From positions 62,001 to 126,000 of the forward strand of contig NZ_MRYI01000021.1 of NCBI RefSeq assembly GCF_002260525.1: a stretch of 64,000 nucleotides of DNA, written 5' to 3'. Below the pieces are notes generated by a model. It searched no databases and had not been told where the DNA came from. It worked only from the letters and a program-made list of their open reading frames with translations. Both the position numbers and the translations under genes were made by a program. Shown here piece by piece: positions 49,736 to 59,851 of this stretch; position 1 is the stretch's first letter, and every line of letters starts with the position of its first letter. The DNA is from Hahella sp. CCB-MM4. Lineage in GTDB: Bacteria; Pseudomonadota; Gammaproteobacteria; Pseudomonadales; Oleiphilaceae.

Positions 49736-51058
49736 TCAGGCTATTGGGTGTGCCCACAAATCATATTCATCAGCCTCTTCCACCTCTACTCGCAGAATAT
49801 CGCCAGGCTTGAGGTGAGTCTGCCCATCAAGGAAAACCTGCCCATCAATTTCGGGAGCATCCGCTGTAGACCGGCAAACGGCTCCTTCCTCAACCACCTC
49901 ATCGACGATCACATCGATTTGTTTGCCCACCTTGGCTTGCAGCCTCGCAGCACTGATACGCTGCTGGACAGCCATAAACCGTTCCCAGCGCTCCTGCTTA
50001 ACAGATTCTTCCACCTGATCCGGCAAAGCATTCGCCGCAGCCCCTTCCACAGGCGAGTATTTAAAGCAGCCAACCCGGTCCAGTTGAGCTTCTTCCAGAA
50101 AATCCAAGAGAATCTGGAAATCCTCTTCGGTCTCGCCAGGAAACCCAACGATAAAGGTGGATCTCAATGTGATATCAGGGCATTGCTCCCGCCACTTTTT
50201 GATCCGGTGCAACACTTTTTCCGCATGGGCGGGGCGACGCATATTTTTCAGAACCGAAGGCGAGGCGTGCTGGAACGGAATATCCAGATAGGGAAGGATT
50301 TTCCCCTCTGCCATCAACGGAATGACATCATCAACATGCGGATAAGGGTAGACATAATGTAAACGCACCCATATTCCCAGTTTGCCCAACTCTTCACAAA
50401 GTTCCTTCATCCGGGTTTTGACCGGGCGGCCTTCCCAGAAACCGGTGCGATATTTCGTGTCCACGCCGTAGGCACTGGTATCCTGAGAAATAACCAGCAG
50501 TTCTTTGACACCATTGTCCGCCAATCGCTTAGCCTCACTCAGCACATCGCCGATAGGTCGGCTGACCAGGTCTCCCCTGAACGAGGGAATGATGCAGAAA
50601 GTACAACGATGATTACAGCCTTCTGAAATTTTCAGATAGGCATAATGTCGGGGAGTCAGTTTAATACCCGTATCCGGCACCAGACTCATGAATGGATTAA
50701 AGTCCGGCTTGGGAACGACCTCATGCACCTGATTCATTACTTCATCATAAGCATGGGGACCACTGACGGCCAAAACATTAGGATGCACTTCACGAATGAC
50801 GTCCTCCTTGGCCCCCAGACAACCAGTCACAATGACCTTGCCGTTTTCCTGAAGTGCTTCCCCGATAGTATCCAGCGATTCTTTGACAGCACTATCAATG
50901 AATCCACAGGTGTTGACCAGAACTACATCTGCTCCCTCGTAGCTTGGGGAGATTTCGTACCCTTCTGTACGAAGCTGGGTCAATATACGTTCAGAGTCTA
51001 CTGTATTTTTGGGACACCCCAGGCTCACAAAGCCGACTTTTCCGGATTTAGAGGTCAT
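49736..51058 (-). CDS. rimO: Ribosomal protein S12 methylthiotransferase RimO
   Basis: 440 residues from the ATG at 51056-51058 (a GTG two codons earlier is possible). N-terminal UPF0004 domain with Cys ligands ([30 protein letters not shown]), the radical SAM motif [15 protein letters not shown] and a C-terminal TRAM domain ([13 protein letters not shown]). The enzyme adds a methylthio group to Asp88 of ribosomal protein S12. Solitary gene. Confidence 0.96.
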   Translation of the reverse strand: MTSKSGKVGFVSLGCPKNTVDSERILTQLRTEGYEISPSYEGADVVLVNTCGFIDSAVKESLDTIGEALQENGKVIVTGCLGAKEDVIREVHPNVLAVSGPHAYDEVMNQVHEVVPKPDFNPFMSLVPDTGIKLTPRHYAYLKISEGCNHRCTFCIIPSFRGDLVSRPIGDVLSEAKRLADNGVKELLVISQDTSAYGVDTKYRTGFWEGRPVKTRMKELCEELGKLGIWVRLHYVYPYPHVDDVIPLMAEGKILPYLDIPFQHASPSVLKNMRRPAHAEKVLHRIKKWREQCPDITLRSTFIVGFPGETEEDFQILLDFLEEAQLDRVGCFKYSPVEGAAANALPDQVEESVKQERWERFMAVQQRISAARLQAKVGKQIDVIVDEVVEEGAVCRSTADAPEIDGQVFLDGQTHLKPGDILRVEVEEADEYDLWAHPIA

Positions 51059-51529
51059 TACCACCTATCTCATCGTTAATGCTGCGTCAAAACAGCAGCT
51101 GATCAAAAAACGGGCGCTATTCTACCCAATGACGCTTCAATAAAACAGGCGGACAGAAGGGAGTGTTATTCTTTTGTTTCATCAGAGCCTGCACACTAAT
51201 TCCTTAGAACCAAATTCCTTAGAACCAATCTGCAGCATGTACTTTCAAAATATTCTAGAAGCGCAACAGCTCTGTTACACCAAATTGCAAAAAGATGTAA
51301 CAAAAATACTACACATCCGGTGTAAAACGGCGCAAAATGTGCCAACAAGATCAAAAACAGATCAATTTCAAGCTGATAAACTAGTAATAATAAAGTGAAT
51401 TATCAGTATGCTTTGCTAACTGATTAAAGTGCTCCGTAGCGCTCCAATGGCAGGAAGCTGATCAGGGTTTTGTACGGGAATGTCACCCGCAACGCCTGAG
51501 CACTGTTGTTAACAGGTAACAATAAGCTA
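51059..51529. other. Intergenic region rimO / pilZ gene
   Basis: 471 nt without a convincing gene. It contains the perfect 15-nt tandem repeat at 51199-51228, and TTACACC (51275-51281) with its complement GGTGTAA (51319-51325) 37 nt apart. An open frame at 51174-51398 runs through the repeat and resembles nothing. Confidence 0.55.
51199..51228. repeat. Perfect 15-nt tandem duplication
   Basis: ATTCCTTAGAACCAA at 51199-51213 and again at 51214-51228, identical, about 140 nt upstream of rimO in the rimO-pilZ gap. Identity suggests a recent duplication. Confidence 0.9.
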
Positions 51530-51913
51530 ATGCAAAAGAACCTAAGACACCATTTCAGAGTTCCGGCCGATTTCATCGCCCATCTCCGCACCAATAACGG
51601 AGATCAACTTGAGGCCGATATCGTTAATGTTTCACGTGCCGGTTTAATGATTTCCTGTGACCGGGCAACTCTTGAGCTGTTGATGCCAAATGCACTGAGC
51701 TTTGCCCCCCTTCAGCCAGGTTGCGTGACGGTGGATTTTTCTCTTCCTCTTGATGAAGAAGGTTTGGTAGCGCTTTCCATGGAAATGCTAATGGTATACA
51801 CCCGTCGTCTTTCCCGAGATGTGTTCACTATTGGCCTCCAATTCAAGCATCCTACATCTCAGCAATCCGACGTACTTAATACCTACGTCAACGAAAACAA
51901 ATTAAGAGCCTGA
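51530..51913 (+). CDS. PilZ domain protein
   Basis: 127 residues from the ATG at 51530 (MQKNLRHHFRVPADF). A single PilZ domain: the arginine motif RHHFR near the N-terminus and NVSRAGL in place of the DxSxxG box, with a beta-barrel core. PilZ proteins bind c-di-GMP; the RxxxR motif is present here (RHHFR) and the second motif has Asn for Asp, which many binders also have. A longer reading from a TTG at 51506 is possible. It stands alone but could be a target of the c-di-GMP enzymes encoded at 56.2-59.8 kb. Confidence 0.82.
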   Translation: MQKNLRHHFRVPADFIAHLRTNNGDQLEADIVNVSRAGLMISCDRATLELLMPNALSFAPLQPGCVTVDFSLPLDEEGLVALSMEMLMVYTRRLSRDVFTIGLQFKHPTSQQSDVLNTYVNENKLRA

Positions 51914-51930
51914 TTTAAAGGGATATTTAG

Positions 51931-51947
51931 TCCTCTTTCAGAGAGGA
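51931..51947 (+). terminator. Weak terminator after PilZ gene
   Basis: TCCTCT (51931-51936) with AGAGGA (51942-51947), 5-nt loop, followed by ATCTTTCTCT. The region 51948-52190 before cysD has a TATAAT at 52067-52072 without a good -35, as expected for a promoter that needs an activator such as CysB. Confidence 0.4.
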
Positions 51948-52190
51948 ATCTTTCTCTGTGAGCCTATACTGTGACGGGCCGGCAGCGTTGTGCCTGACCC
52001 CTGCTTGGCCGCTTTGACCTATAAAATCATATATCTATATCAAAGCATTCTAAAAATCCCCCTTCTTATAATAAGTCTATTTTTGGTATATTAGCGCACT
52101 GTTTAAATTATGGGCGCGCTGTCGTCGTTGTCGCAGATGTAGCGGCAATATTAGACAATAGCGGGAAACTTCAACGGATAGTATTAGAAG

Positions 52191-53099
52191 ATGACTGATT
52201 TTAATCTGACTCACCTCAAGCAACTCGAAGCGGAAAGTATTCACATTATTCGTGAAGTAGCCGCCGAGTTCGAACGTCCTGTGATGCTTTACTCTATAGG
52301 AAAAGACTCCTCAGTAATGCTTCACCTGGCGCGTAAAGCCTTTTACCCGGGCAAACCACCCTTTCCGTTGATGCATGTCGACACCACCTGGAAATTCCGG
52401 GAGATGATTGAATTCCGTGATCGCCAGGCTGAAAAGTTTGGTCTGGATTTGATTGTCCATATAAATGAAGAAGGTGTTCGCCAAGGTATCGGTCCATTTA
52501 CCCACGGTAGTGCCAAGCACACCGACGTCATGAAAACCGAATCCCTCAAGCAAGCGCTGAACAAATACAAGTTTGACGCGGCCTTTGGTGGCGCCCGTCG
52601 GGACGAGGAGAAATCACGAGCGAAGGAACGGGTGTATTCTTTCCGTGACAGCAACCATCGCTGGGATCCGAAAAACCAGCGTCCAGAACTGTGGAATATC
52701 TACAACGGAAAAATCAACAAGGGCGAAAGTATCCGGGTATTCCCTTTATCCAACTGGACTGAGCTGGATATCTGGCAATATATCTATCTGGAAAATATTG
52801 AAATCGTTCCTCTTTACTACTCTGCCAAGCGTCCGGTCGTCGAGCGCGACGGCATTCTGGTCATGGTCGATGACGACCGCATGCCTTTGAAAGAAGGCGA
52901 AACGCCAATGATGAAGGATGTACGCTTCAGAACACTTGGTTGCTACCCCCTGACCGGAGCAGTCGAATCCACGGCTGATACTTTGCCGGAAATCATTCAG
53001 GAAATGCTGCTCACCACCAGCTCCGAGCGTCAAGGCCGTGTTATTGACCACGATCAGGCCGGCTCTATGGAGCAAAAGAAACGCGAGGGCTATTTCTAA
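52191..53099 (+). CDS. cysD: Sulfate adenylyltransferase subunit 2
   Basis: 302 residues, PP-loop ATP pyrophosphatase family with the [17 protein letters not shown] loop near residue 40 and the C-terminal [29 protein letters not shown] typical of CysD. With the GTPase CysN it makes APS from ATP and sulfate, the first step of sulfate assimilation. cysN follows after 60 nt. Confidence 0.97.
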   Translation: MTDFNLTHLKQLEAESIHIIREVAAEFERPVMLYSIGKDSSVMLHLARKAFYPGKPPFPLMHVDTTWKFREMIEFRDRQAEKFGLDLIVHINEEGVRQGIGPFTHGSAKHTDVMKTESLKQALNKYKFDAAFGGARRDEEKSRAKERVYSFRDSNHRWDPKNQRPELWNIYNGKINKGESIRVFPLSNWTELDIWQYIYLENIEIVPLYYSAKRPVVERDGILVMVDDDRMPLKEGETPMMKDVRFRTLGCYPLTGAVESTADTLPEIIQEMLLTTSSERQGRVIDHDQAGSMEQKKREGYF

Positions 53100-53159
53100 A
53101 GCTGTACGAGCTTTTGGAAATGCATTAGGGCTAAAGAATCAGGAACCAGAATCAAGGCT

Positions 53160-54809
53160 ATGTCACATCAATCGAATCTGATCAGTGAAGATATTCTCGA
53201 ATACCTCAAGCAGCACGAACACAAAGAGCTGCTTCGTCTGCTGACCTGCGGCAGTGTCGACGACGGAAAAAGCACCCTTATCGGCCGTCTGCTGCACGAT
53301 TCCAAAATGATCTATGAAGATCAGTTGGAAGCTATCAAAAAAGACAGCGCAAAAGGCGGCAACGCAGGCGAAAAGCTTGACCTGTCCCTTTTGGTGGACG
53401 GCCTTCAGGCAGAACGTGAGCAAGGCATCACCATCGATGTTGCCTACCGCTATTTCTCCACTGCCAAACGCAAGTTCATTATTGCCGACACCCCAGGGCA
53501 CGAACAGTACACCCGCAACATGGCAACCGGCGCATCAACCGCGCAATTGGCCATTATCCTGATTGATGCCCGCCACGGCGTGCTCACCCAGACCAAGCGT
53601 CACAGTTTTATCGCTTCCTTGCTGGGTATTGAGCACATTCTTGTCGCGGTCAACAAAATGGACCTGGTTGACTACAGCCAGGAACGTTACGAGGAAATCA
53701 AGAAGGATTACCTTGAGTTTGCCAAGGGCATTACCCTGCATGACCTCAAGTTCGTTCCAATTTCCGCCCTGGACGGCGACAACGTAGTAACCAATTCCGA
53801 CAAAATGTCCTGGTACACAGACCAGCCATTGATGGAAATACTGGAAACCGTTGAAATCGCCAAGGACAAGAACGTCAGTGATTTCCGTTTGCCGGTTCAG
53901 TATGTCAACCGTCCCAACCTGGATTTTCGTGGATATAGCGGCACTATCGCTTCGGGCATCATTCGCAAAGGTGATGAGATCATGGCCCTGCCCTCCAGAA
54001 AGACCAGCACGGTGGAATCTATCGTGACTTTCGACGGAGAGCTGGAAGAAGCCTTTATCGACCAGGCAGTCACTCTGACTCTGGCAGATGAAATCGATAT
54101 CAGCCGCGGTGATTTTCTGGTTAAGCCCGATAACGTGCCACCGGTGTCCAACCGCCTGCGCGCCCATATTGTCTGGATGAGTGAAGATGCAATGCTTCCC
54201 GGCCGGCAGTATTACATCAAGCACGCTACAACTCTGGCGACCGGTTCCGTTAGTAAGATTCACCATCTGATTGACGTCAATACAATGGAAGAGTCTTCCA
54301 GCGACAAGATGAATCTGAACGAAATCGGCTTGTGTGAGGTCACGCTGAATCAACCACTGGCATTTGATCCCTACAATCGTAATCGGGGCACAGGCGCCTT
54401 TATCATTATCGACCGCCTGAGCAATGTCACCATCGGCGCCGGTATGATAGAAGCAGCGGTAGATGATGCGGACATCACGGCATTCGCCCCGATCAGCGAT
54501 GCAGAAAGAGAGGCACGCAACGGTCACAAGCCTGGCGTTATCAGTGTTTCAGGGAAAGTCGTAGATAAGCTGGCCCACGCCCTGGAGCGCAATCTGTTTG
54601 AACGCGGGTGCGCGGTCATTGCTCTGGAACAGGCAATCTCAGCTGAATCCATAGACGCTCTTCAGAAGGCAGGACTCTTGGTCATCCTGACCCAGGAAGT
54701 AGAAGGCATCTCTTTTGTGGCGAGCGCTTCTGCGGATGACGAGGCAAACATCTCCAAGGCACTCGGACACATTATTGGAGAGCTGAGAAAAGGACACTAC
54801 CTCAAGTAG
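53160..54809 (+). CDS. cysN: Sulfate adenylyltransferase GTPase subunit
   Basis: 549 residues. GTPase motifs [15 protein letters not shown] (G1), [17 protein letters not shown] (G3) and NKMDLVD (G4), then EF-Tu-like beta-barrel domains. GTP hydrolysis drives APS formation. The gene ends after a degenerate C-terminal stretch and has no APS kinase: from about residue 455 the sequence ([34 protein letters not shown]) keeps only a shortened, P-loop-less trace that looks like the remnant of a CysC domain. A working CysC would have to be encoded elsewhere. Terminator at 54844-54871. Confidence 0.93.
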   Translation: MSHQSNLISEDILEYLKQHEHKELLRLLTCGSVDDGKSTLIGRLLHDSKMIYEDQLEAIKKDSAKGGNAGEKLDLSLLVDGLQAEREQGITIDVAYRYFSTAKRKFIIADTPGHEQYTRNMATGASTAQLAIILIDARHGVLTQTKRHSFIASLLGIEHILVAVNKMDLVDYSQERYEEIKKDYLEFAKGITLHDLKFVPISALDGDNVVTNSDKMSWYTDQPLMEILETVEIAKDKNVSDFRLPVQYVNRPNLDFRGYSGTIASGIIRKGDEIMALPSRKTSTVESIVTFDGELEEAFIDQAVTLTLADEIDISRGDFLVKPDNVPPVSNRLRAHIVWMSEDAMLPGRQYYIKHATTLATGSVSKIHHLIDVNTMEESSSDKMNLNEIGLCEVTLNQPLAFDPYNRNRGTGAFIIIDRLSNVTIGAGMIEAAVDDADITAFAPISDAEREARNGHKPGVISVSGKVVDKLAHALERNLFERGCAVIALEQAISAESIDALQKAGLLVILTQEVEGISFVASASADDEANISKALGHIIGELRKGHYLK

Positions 54810-54843
54810 CCACTTTTCACCTCCTACCGTCCAGCCTCCTTTT

Positions 54844-54871
54844 AGAGGCCCGGAAGTATCCGGGCCTCTTT
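54844..54871 (+). terminator. Terminator of cysDN
   Basis: Perfect 11-bp stem AGAGGCCCGGA (54844-54854) with TCCGGGCCTCT (54859-54869), loop AGTA, followed by TTTAG when the last arm base is counted. Confidence 0.8.
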
Positions 54872-54920
54872 AGTTATACATGCTAAAACAATTCTTATGC
54901 GCACCAGAGCGACTATTTTA

Positions 54921-54988
54921 GTTTGCATAACAATGAGCACCTTTAGTTTGTATAACCATGAACAACAGTTTGTATAACCATGAGCACC
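54921..54988. repeat. Three 21-nt direct repeats before the YejK-like gene
   Basis: GTTTG[C/T]ATAAC[A/C]ATGA followed by [G/A]CA[C/A]C, at 54921-54941, 54946-54966 and 54968-54988 (start-to-start 25 and 22 nt). They lie between the cysDN terminator and the nucleoid protein gene and might be protein binding sites or a decayed tandem duplication. Confidence 0.8.
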
Positions 54989-55107
54989 ACTGACTGACAG
55001 CCATTAAGGGATTTTCCGTCCTTTGAAAACGGCATAATGCCTTGCCAGTCCGCCCGAAAGATTTACAATGCCCCCTTTGCATCCCCATAAATGATTGAGG
55101 AGTCTCA

Positions 55108-56157
55108 ATGGCTATTCGCGAACTTTGCATTCAAACGCTGGAAAAATTCGCCGAAGAAGAACCCAGCCAGATCAAAAATCCGGACAGCCTGCCACCCTCT
55201 AACGCTGACGTGGATTCGGTATACCACACGCTTCGACGCCTGTTTGCCGGCAAAGCGGGCAAAGGTTTCGGAAAGCTACACATGCAGGCCGAGCACACTG
55301 TTGTCGGCCCTTGGATAAAAGAGTGGTATGAAGGGAAGATACCCTTTGCCTCGATGACCAAGAACGCTCTTGGCGCTATCAAAGAACGGCTGGACCCTGT
55401 TCCCCTTGTCACCCAAAGCTATTTGATGTGGGTACATGACCAGCAAGGTGAGGCGCGCAACCTGTTTCTGTTTATCATTGAGAGCAGCGTTACCCAGGCC
55501 ATCACCTCTGATCTGACGCTAGAGCCCATTGAACACCTTGACCCTCAGGGCATGAGCTTTGGTATCCGACTTGAGCTTGGCCCTCTGTTTGATCCGGCCA
55601 ATGCAGAAAACAAAGAGGATGCAGTCACTGTTTATCTGCAAAAGAGCATGCGCAAACTAGGCGAAGCCGCCTGTCACGCGTTTGGTTTCGCCAGCTTGGT
55701 CGACACAGCAAAGCAGACGGAAGCCATGCTGACCGGGATAGAACGCTTTACTGAGCAATTGGACGCCAAGACGGCTGCTCAATTTAAGAAGAAAGCAGTA
55801 GAGTTTTGTCACGATCAGGAAAAAATGGGGGAAGCCGTTGAGCTTGATGAGCTATCACTGAGTCTCGACGAACAGCAGCCAGAGCGGTTTGCCCGCTTTG
55901 TTCGTGAAAACCTTCCTGACACACCGACAACCATGCGCCCGGACAGCCGAAAACTGAAACAGTTGGTAAGATTTGCCGGACGCGGACACGGTGTCAGCCT
56001 GTCATTCTCTTCAGACGTTATCAACGAGAGCATCATCTACGATGACAGCAAGGACACGCTGATCATTACTGATATCCCCAAAGCGCTGAAAGCCCAGCTC
56101 AAACGATACCTGAGCCAACAGGGTGAAGGTTCTGAAAGTGATGGCGAAGAAGGCTAA
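55108..56157 (+). CDS. YejK/NdpA-like nucleoid-associated protein
   Basis: 349 residues. The C-terminal third matches E. coli YejK best: DSRKLKQLVRFAGRGHGVSLSFSSDVINESIIYDDSKDTLIITDIP resembles the family's end with TLRQLTKFAGSGGGLTINF. YejK-type (37-kDa nucleoid-associated) proteins are DNA-bound and of unclear function. The N-terminal half is diverged. Pro/acidic tail. GAGG precedes the ATG. The stop codon lies in a 21-nt tandem duplication. Confidence 0.8.
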   Translation: MAIRELCIQTLEKFAEEEPSQIKNPDSLPPSNADVDSVYHTLRRLFAGKAGKGFGKLHMQAEHTVVGPWIKEWYEGKIPFASMTKNALGAIKERLDPVPLVTQSYLMWVHDQQGEARNLFLFIIESSVTQAITSDLTLEPIEHLDPQGMSFGIRLELGPLFDPANAENKEDAVTVYLQKSMRKLGEAACHAFGFASLVDTAKQTEAMLTGIERFTEQLDAKTAAQFKKKAVEFCHDQEKMGEAVELDELSLSLDEQQPERFARFVRENLPDTPTTMRPDSRKLKQLVRFAGRGHGVSLSFSSDVINESIIYDDSKDTLIITDIPKALKAQLKRYLSQQGEGSESDGEEG

Positions 56158-56195
56158 AAGTCAGGACAAAGTGGTTAAAGGTCAGGACGAAGGGG
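56154..56195. repeat. 21-nt tandem duplication at the yejK-like stop
   Basis: Units 56154-56174 and 56175-56195 share [C/T]TAAA and GTCAGGAC and agree at about 17 of 21 positions. The period is a multiple of three, so the TAA stop of the gene (56155-56157) is repeated in frame at 56176-56178. The end of the second unit overlaps the 3' end of the convergent REC-EAL gene. Confidence 0.75.
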
Positions 56196-57384
56196 GCTGA
56201 AATCCAGTCCTCAGCCACGCAACAAAATCCTCAATTCCCATAGGGCGCGCGATAAAGTATCCCTGCACGGTATCGCAGCCGATATCCACCACGCAGTCGA
56301 AAACATCTCGGGTTTCCACCCCTTCTGCAACCACCTTCATGTTGAAATCACGCGCCAGCTGTATCGACGAACGAACAATGGCGCCGCCATGGGAGTGGCT
56401 TGTCGCCACCTCACTGACAAATCCCCGATCGATCTTCAATTCGCTGAACGGGATTTCCTTCAGGCGATCAAGCGAGGAATACCCGGTACCAAAATCGTCG
56501 ATTGACAGGGAAAAGCCTAACAAATGAAGCCGGGTGAGCACCTCCAGCATATTGCTCCGGCGCCTCGATATCCGTGATTCCGTTACTTCCAACGTAATTT
56601 GCGAAGGCGATACGCCATATTTCTGCAGCAGCTCCTCAAGAAGATTGGGGAGCTCACGGTCCTCCAGGGTTTCCACCGAGAAATTTATCGCATAGTGAAA
56701 GTTCGGCCATTCGGGCTGTAGACGCTTGATATCCTGCAATACCAGCATTAAGAGCTGAAAGGTCAGACGGTCCATCAATCCATATTCTTCGGCAACAGGA
56801 ATAAAGAAAAATGGTGCCAGATAGCCTCGGGTGGAATCCTTCCAACGAGCCAGTACTTCCACACCAGTGACTCTTTGCCGGTGGACATCCCATTTGGGCT
56901 GATAGAACGGGCAAAGCGCCGTCTCCAGGTCTGCCTCTACACGTTCCGGGGAAAGAGGACGTAAAGCAATCGGGGTGGATGTGTCTTCATAGTGATGGGT
57001 TTCTCTACCCAGAAGAAGCGATTTCAGCTCTTTCAATTGAACCGGCTTTTTAAGCCTGCCCATCATGTTAAGAGACTGGGACTCAGCCAGATGGTGGACA
57101 GTATCGAGAACCCTCTGATCTTCCCCACTGACGATGATAATCCCTCCCTTGAACTCGATCGCGGCAAGTTCATTTAAAAAGGAAGGTCCGTCCAATTGCG
57201 GCATGCGGAGGTCACATAACAGCACGTCCGGCTGATTTTCCCCCTTCTTGATTAGGTCAAGCGCTGATTTACTGCTAGAGGTCGTAGTGACTCTTGCAAC
57301 GCCAATTCGCGCCAGCTGATGCTCCATGACCTTCAGCAGTGTTGGGTCATCATCGACCACAAGAACGGTTAAGTGCGATAGCAC
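56182..57384 (-). CDS. Response regulator with EAL c-di-GMP phosphodiesterase domain
   Basis: 400 residues. Receiver domain (about 5-125) with the phosphorylated Asp58 (DVLLCDLRMP) and the acidic pair near residue 11-12; then an EAL domain (about 150-390). The signature is EVL (176-178) instead of EAL, and the metal and catalytic residues seem kept: INFS, EVTES, DDFGTGYSSLDRL, LKIDRGFV and VVAEGVET. It probably cleaves c-di-GMP when phosphorylated. 228 nt separate it from the GGDEF-EAL gene upstream; that gap holds a short CTGCC/GGCAG palindrome at about 57411-57421 and no clear promoter. Confidence 0.92.
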   Translation of the reverse strand: MLSHLTVLVVDDDPTLLKVMEHQLARIGVARVTTTSSSKSALDLIKKGENQPDVLLCDLRMPQLDGPSFLNELAAIEFKGGIIIVSGEDQRVLDTVHHLAESQSLNMMGRLKKPVQLKELKSLLLGRETHHYEDTSTPIALRPLSPERVEADLETALCPFYQPKWDVHRQRVTGVEVLARWKDSTRGYLAPFFFIPVAEEYGLMDRLTFQLLMLVLQDIKRLQPEWPNFHYAINFSVETLEDRELPNLLEELLQKYGVSPSQITLEVTESRISRRRSNMLEVLTRLHLLGFSLSIDDFGTGYSSLDRLKEIPFSELKIDRGFVSEVATSHSHGGAIVRSSIQLARDFNMKVVAEGVETRDVFDCVVDIGCDTVQGYFIARPMGIEDFVAWLRTGFQPPSS

Positions 57385-57612
57385 ATGGCTCCCCTAATTC
57401 ACTTAATTGCCTGCCAGGCAGTGTTTGTCTGCGCCACACCAGCGTCTGCTGACACCAAAGGCTGCGCCTGACATTACAACACGCTTGCTCACAGACTCGA
57501 ACATACTTGTGAAAAGCATAGTTCTCCGCCTTAAAAAAGTCATGCCAGGTACAACGGAAAACAGACAGACTTCAACTATTCGGTCAAATCTCTTACCGGC
57601 TTCTGCCAAATG

Positions 57613-59817
57613 TCATGAGGTCATATCCACTTGCTTACAAATCCTCTCACTAATCATTCGCACGGCCTCTTCTGCAGGCCTGGCTTCTGAAAAGTAAAAT
57701 CCCTGGATCTCCTGACACCCGAGTTTCTTAAGATATTCCAGCTGACAGGCAGTCTCCACACCTTCAGCAACAATGTTCAGTTTCAAACCATGAGCCATGG
57801 CAATAATCGCGTTTACAATACAGGCTTCATCGTTGTCCTGGATGTCCTGCACAAAGGTTTTATCAACTTTCAGCGTATTGATAGGCAAGCGGTTCAGGCA
57901 GCTCAGAGAGGAATAACCGGTACCGAAATCATCAATGGCAATGGTCACCCCATAGCCTGCGATCTCGCGAAGCTTACCAACCAGGGACTCCAGGTCAGAC
58001 ATGATCATATTTTCGGTCAGCTCAATCTCCAGATTCTCCGGGGGAAATTGAAGCTCATCCAGCATCCCTTTCAGCATTGGAACGAATTGTGGGTGCTCAA
58101 TCTGAGCCATGGCGAAGTTCACTGCCAGACGTATACTTCCGTAGCCTTCATCCAGCCACTTCTTGACCTCGATACAGGCATTCCGCAACACCCATTCACT
58201 GATATCCACGATCAGTTTGGTCTCTTCGGCCAGAGGTATAAACTGCCCGGGATATAAAATACCGCGTGTGGGGTGATGCCAGCGAACAAGCGCCTCAACC
58301 CCAATAATCTCTCCATTGGCCGAGCTGATCTGGGGCTGGTAGTAAACCCGAAACTCTCCATTTTCCAGAGCCTTTCGCATGTCCCGCTCAATCTCAAGAC
58401 GATTAGCGGCGTTCACCACCATAGAATCAGAAAAGAACTGGTAACCCTCTTTCCCCCGCCCCTTCACATGGTACATGGCAATATCGGCATTCTGGATCAA
58501 CTGCTCCATGTTGGTTCCAGCTTCGGGATATACCGCGATTCCCACGCTGACGCCGACAAAAGCCTCATGCTCACCCAGCATGAAGGGCTCCTTCAACACA
58601 TTGATCACCTTGCGGGCAACCTGACGGGCATCCTCCCGCCCACTGATCTCTGGCAGCAATAATACGAATTCATCACCACCAAACCTGGAAAGCGTGTCTC
58701 CTTCCCGCAAACACTTTTGCAGCCTCAGAGCGACCGATTGCAACAACCGATCTCCCATGGCATGGCCCAATGTATCATTCACCACCTTGAAGCGGTCGAG
58801 ATCGAGGAACAGCACTGCCAGTCGATGCTGACGCCGCCGACAATGTGCTATCGCCATATTCAGACGGTCTTTGAACAAGGCACGGTTAGGGAGTCGCGTC
58901 AGCAAATCGTGATACGCCTGAAAATTAATAAAGTCTTCGGCTTCTTTTCGTTCTGTTATATCCCTGGCTGATCCATAGATACCTATAAAATATTGTGGAT
59001 CGTCTGATTTACCGGGCAGATTGTCAGCCTCTGGGCTCGGGGCTTGACCCGCCTTCGCTGCAAACGTATCCCGGGTGATAGGGAATACCGTCAACTCAAA
59101 ATGGCGGGTAGCGTGCTTGTCTCCCCGAGGGCGGATATTGATTTCAATGTTGCGGATCGTGCAATTGCCTTTGTCGAAATCCTTCGTACTTTCTTTCAAC
59201 CGAGCTAATTCGCTGGGGTCCAAAACCATACGAAAGTGTTTTCCGACCAAATCCTTTCGCTTATATCCCAGCAGAGCCTCAGCCTTATTATTAACAAAAG
59301 TGAAGCGCCCTTCCCGGTCGAGCATAAATACGATATCTGGAGAGCTGTTGACAATATAGCGGTGCAAAACACTCGATTTTTGTAAACGCTCATGCATCGT
59401 GGCATGTTCGCGCTCCAGCTGACGCTTCTGCAGCACTCGCTGAATGGTCGCCTGCAACTCTTCCGGCGCAAACGGCTTTTTAATGTAGTCTTCAGCGCCT
59501 CTTCGTAACGCTGTGCTCACCGCCGAGAACGAGGTTTCACCACTCACCACAACGATGGAGGTGCCGATGTCCCGATCAGCCATGAACCGCATGACCTGAT
59601 GCCCGTTAAGGTCATCCATGCGCAGATCCAGCAATGCCAGGTCATACCTTTGTTCAACCAGCATCTGGCAGGCCTTTCTCCCGCCGGAAGCAGTGTCCAC
59701 TCTATATCCCATCCGCTCAAGCAGCATCTGAAGACTATCCAGCATGCGCTGTTCATCATCCACGACAAGTATTTTGGTCTGCCTACGTGAGTCTATGGGT
59801 GTAGCTTCCTTTAACAT
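57613..59817 (-). CDS. REC-PAS-GGDEF-EAL c-di-GMP regulator
   Basis: 734 residues: receiver domain (15-130, Asp64 in LALLDLRMDDL), PAS domain (about 150-290, FVNNKAEALLGY), diguanylate cyclase domain with intact GGDEF (380-384) and, five residues before it, RxxD (371-374), the product-inhibition I-site, then an EAL domain with intact EAL (508-510), DDFGTGYSSLSCL and VAEGVET. Both enzymatic halves look complete, so net activity cannot be told from sequence. It lies 34 nt after the histidine kinase gene and would be its natural partner. Confidence 0.93.
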   Translation of the reverse strand: MLKEATPIDSRRQTKILVVDDEQRMLDSLQMLLERMGYRVDTASGGRKACQMLVEQRYDLALLDLRMDDLNGHQVMRFMADRDIGTSIVVVSGETSFSAVSTALRRGAEDYIKKPFAPEELQATIQRVLQKRQLEREHATMHERLQKSSVLHRYIVNSSPDIVFMLDREGRFTFVNNKAEALLGYKRKDLVGKHFRMVLDPSELARLKESTKDFDKGNCTIRNIEINIRPRGDKHATRHFELTVFPITRDTFAAKAGQAPSPEADNLPGKSDDPQYFIGIYGSARDITERKEAEDFINFQAYHDLLTRLPNRALFKDRLNMAIAHCRRRQHRLAVLFLDLDRFKVVNDTLGHAMGDRLLQSVALRLQKCLREGDTLSRFGGDEFVLLLPEISGREDARQVARKVINVLKEPFMLGEHEAFVGVSVGIAVYPEAGTNMEQLIQNADIAMYHVKGRGKEGYQFFSDSMVVNAANRLEIERDMRKALENGEFRVYYQPQISSANGEIIGVEALVRWHHPTRGILYPGQFIPLAEETKLIVDISEWVLRNACIEVKKWLDEGYGSIRLAVNFAMAQIEHPQFVPMLKGMLDELQFPPENLEIELTENMIMSDLESLVGKLREIAGYGVTIAIDDFGTGYSSLSCLNRLPINTLKVDKTFVQDIQDNDEACIVNAIIAMAHGLKLNIVAEGVETACQLEYLKKLGCQEIQGFYFSEARPAEEAVRMISERICKQVDMTS

Positions 59818-59851
59818 TACTCAGGATTCTCTATGCTGAACACGACAACTG

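Noticed and set aside
51174-51398. Small open frame in the rimO-pilZ gap
   Set aside because: It runs through a 15-nt tandem duplication (giving SLEP twice), has no good ribosome binding site and resembles nothing.
53535-54527. 330-residue open frame on minus inside cysN
   Set aside because: Fully antisense to a strongly conserved gene; no similarity and His/Gln/Val composition typical of shadow frames.
54921-54988. CRISPR array
   Set aside because: Only three 21-nt copies with 1-4 nt between them and no cas genes; spacers are absent.
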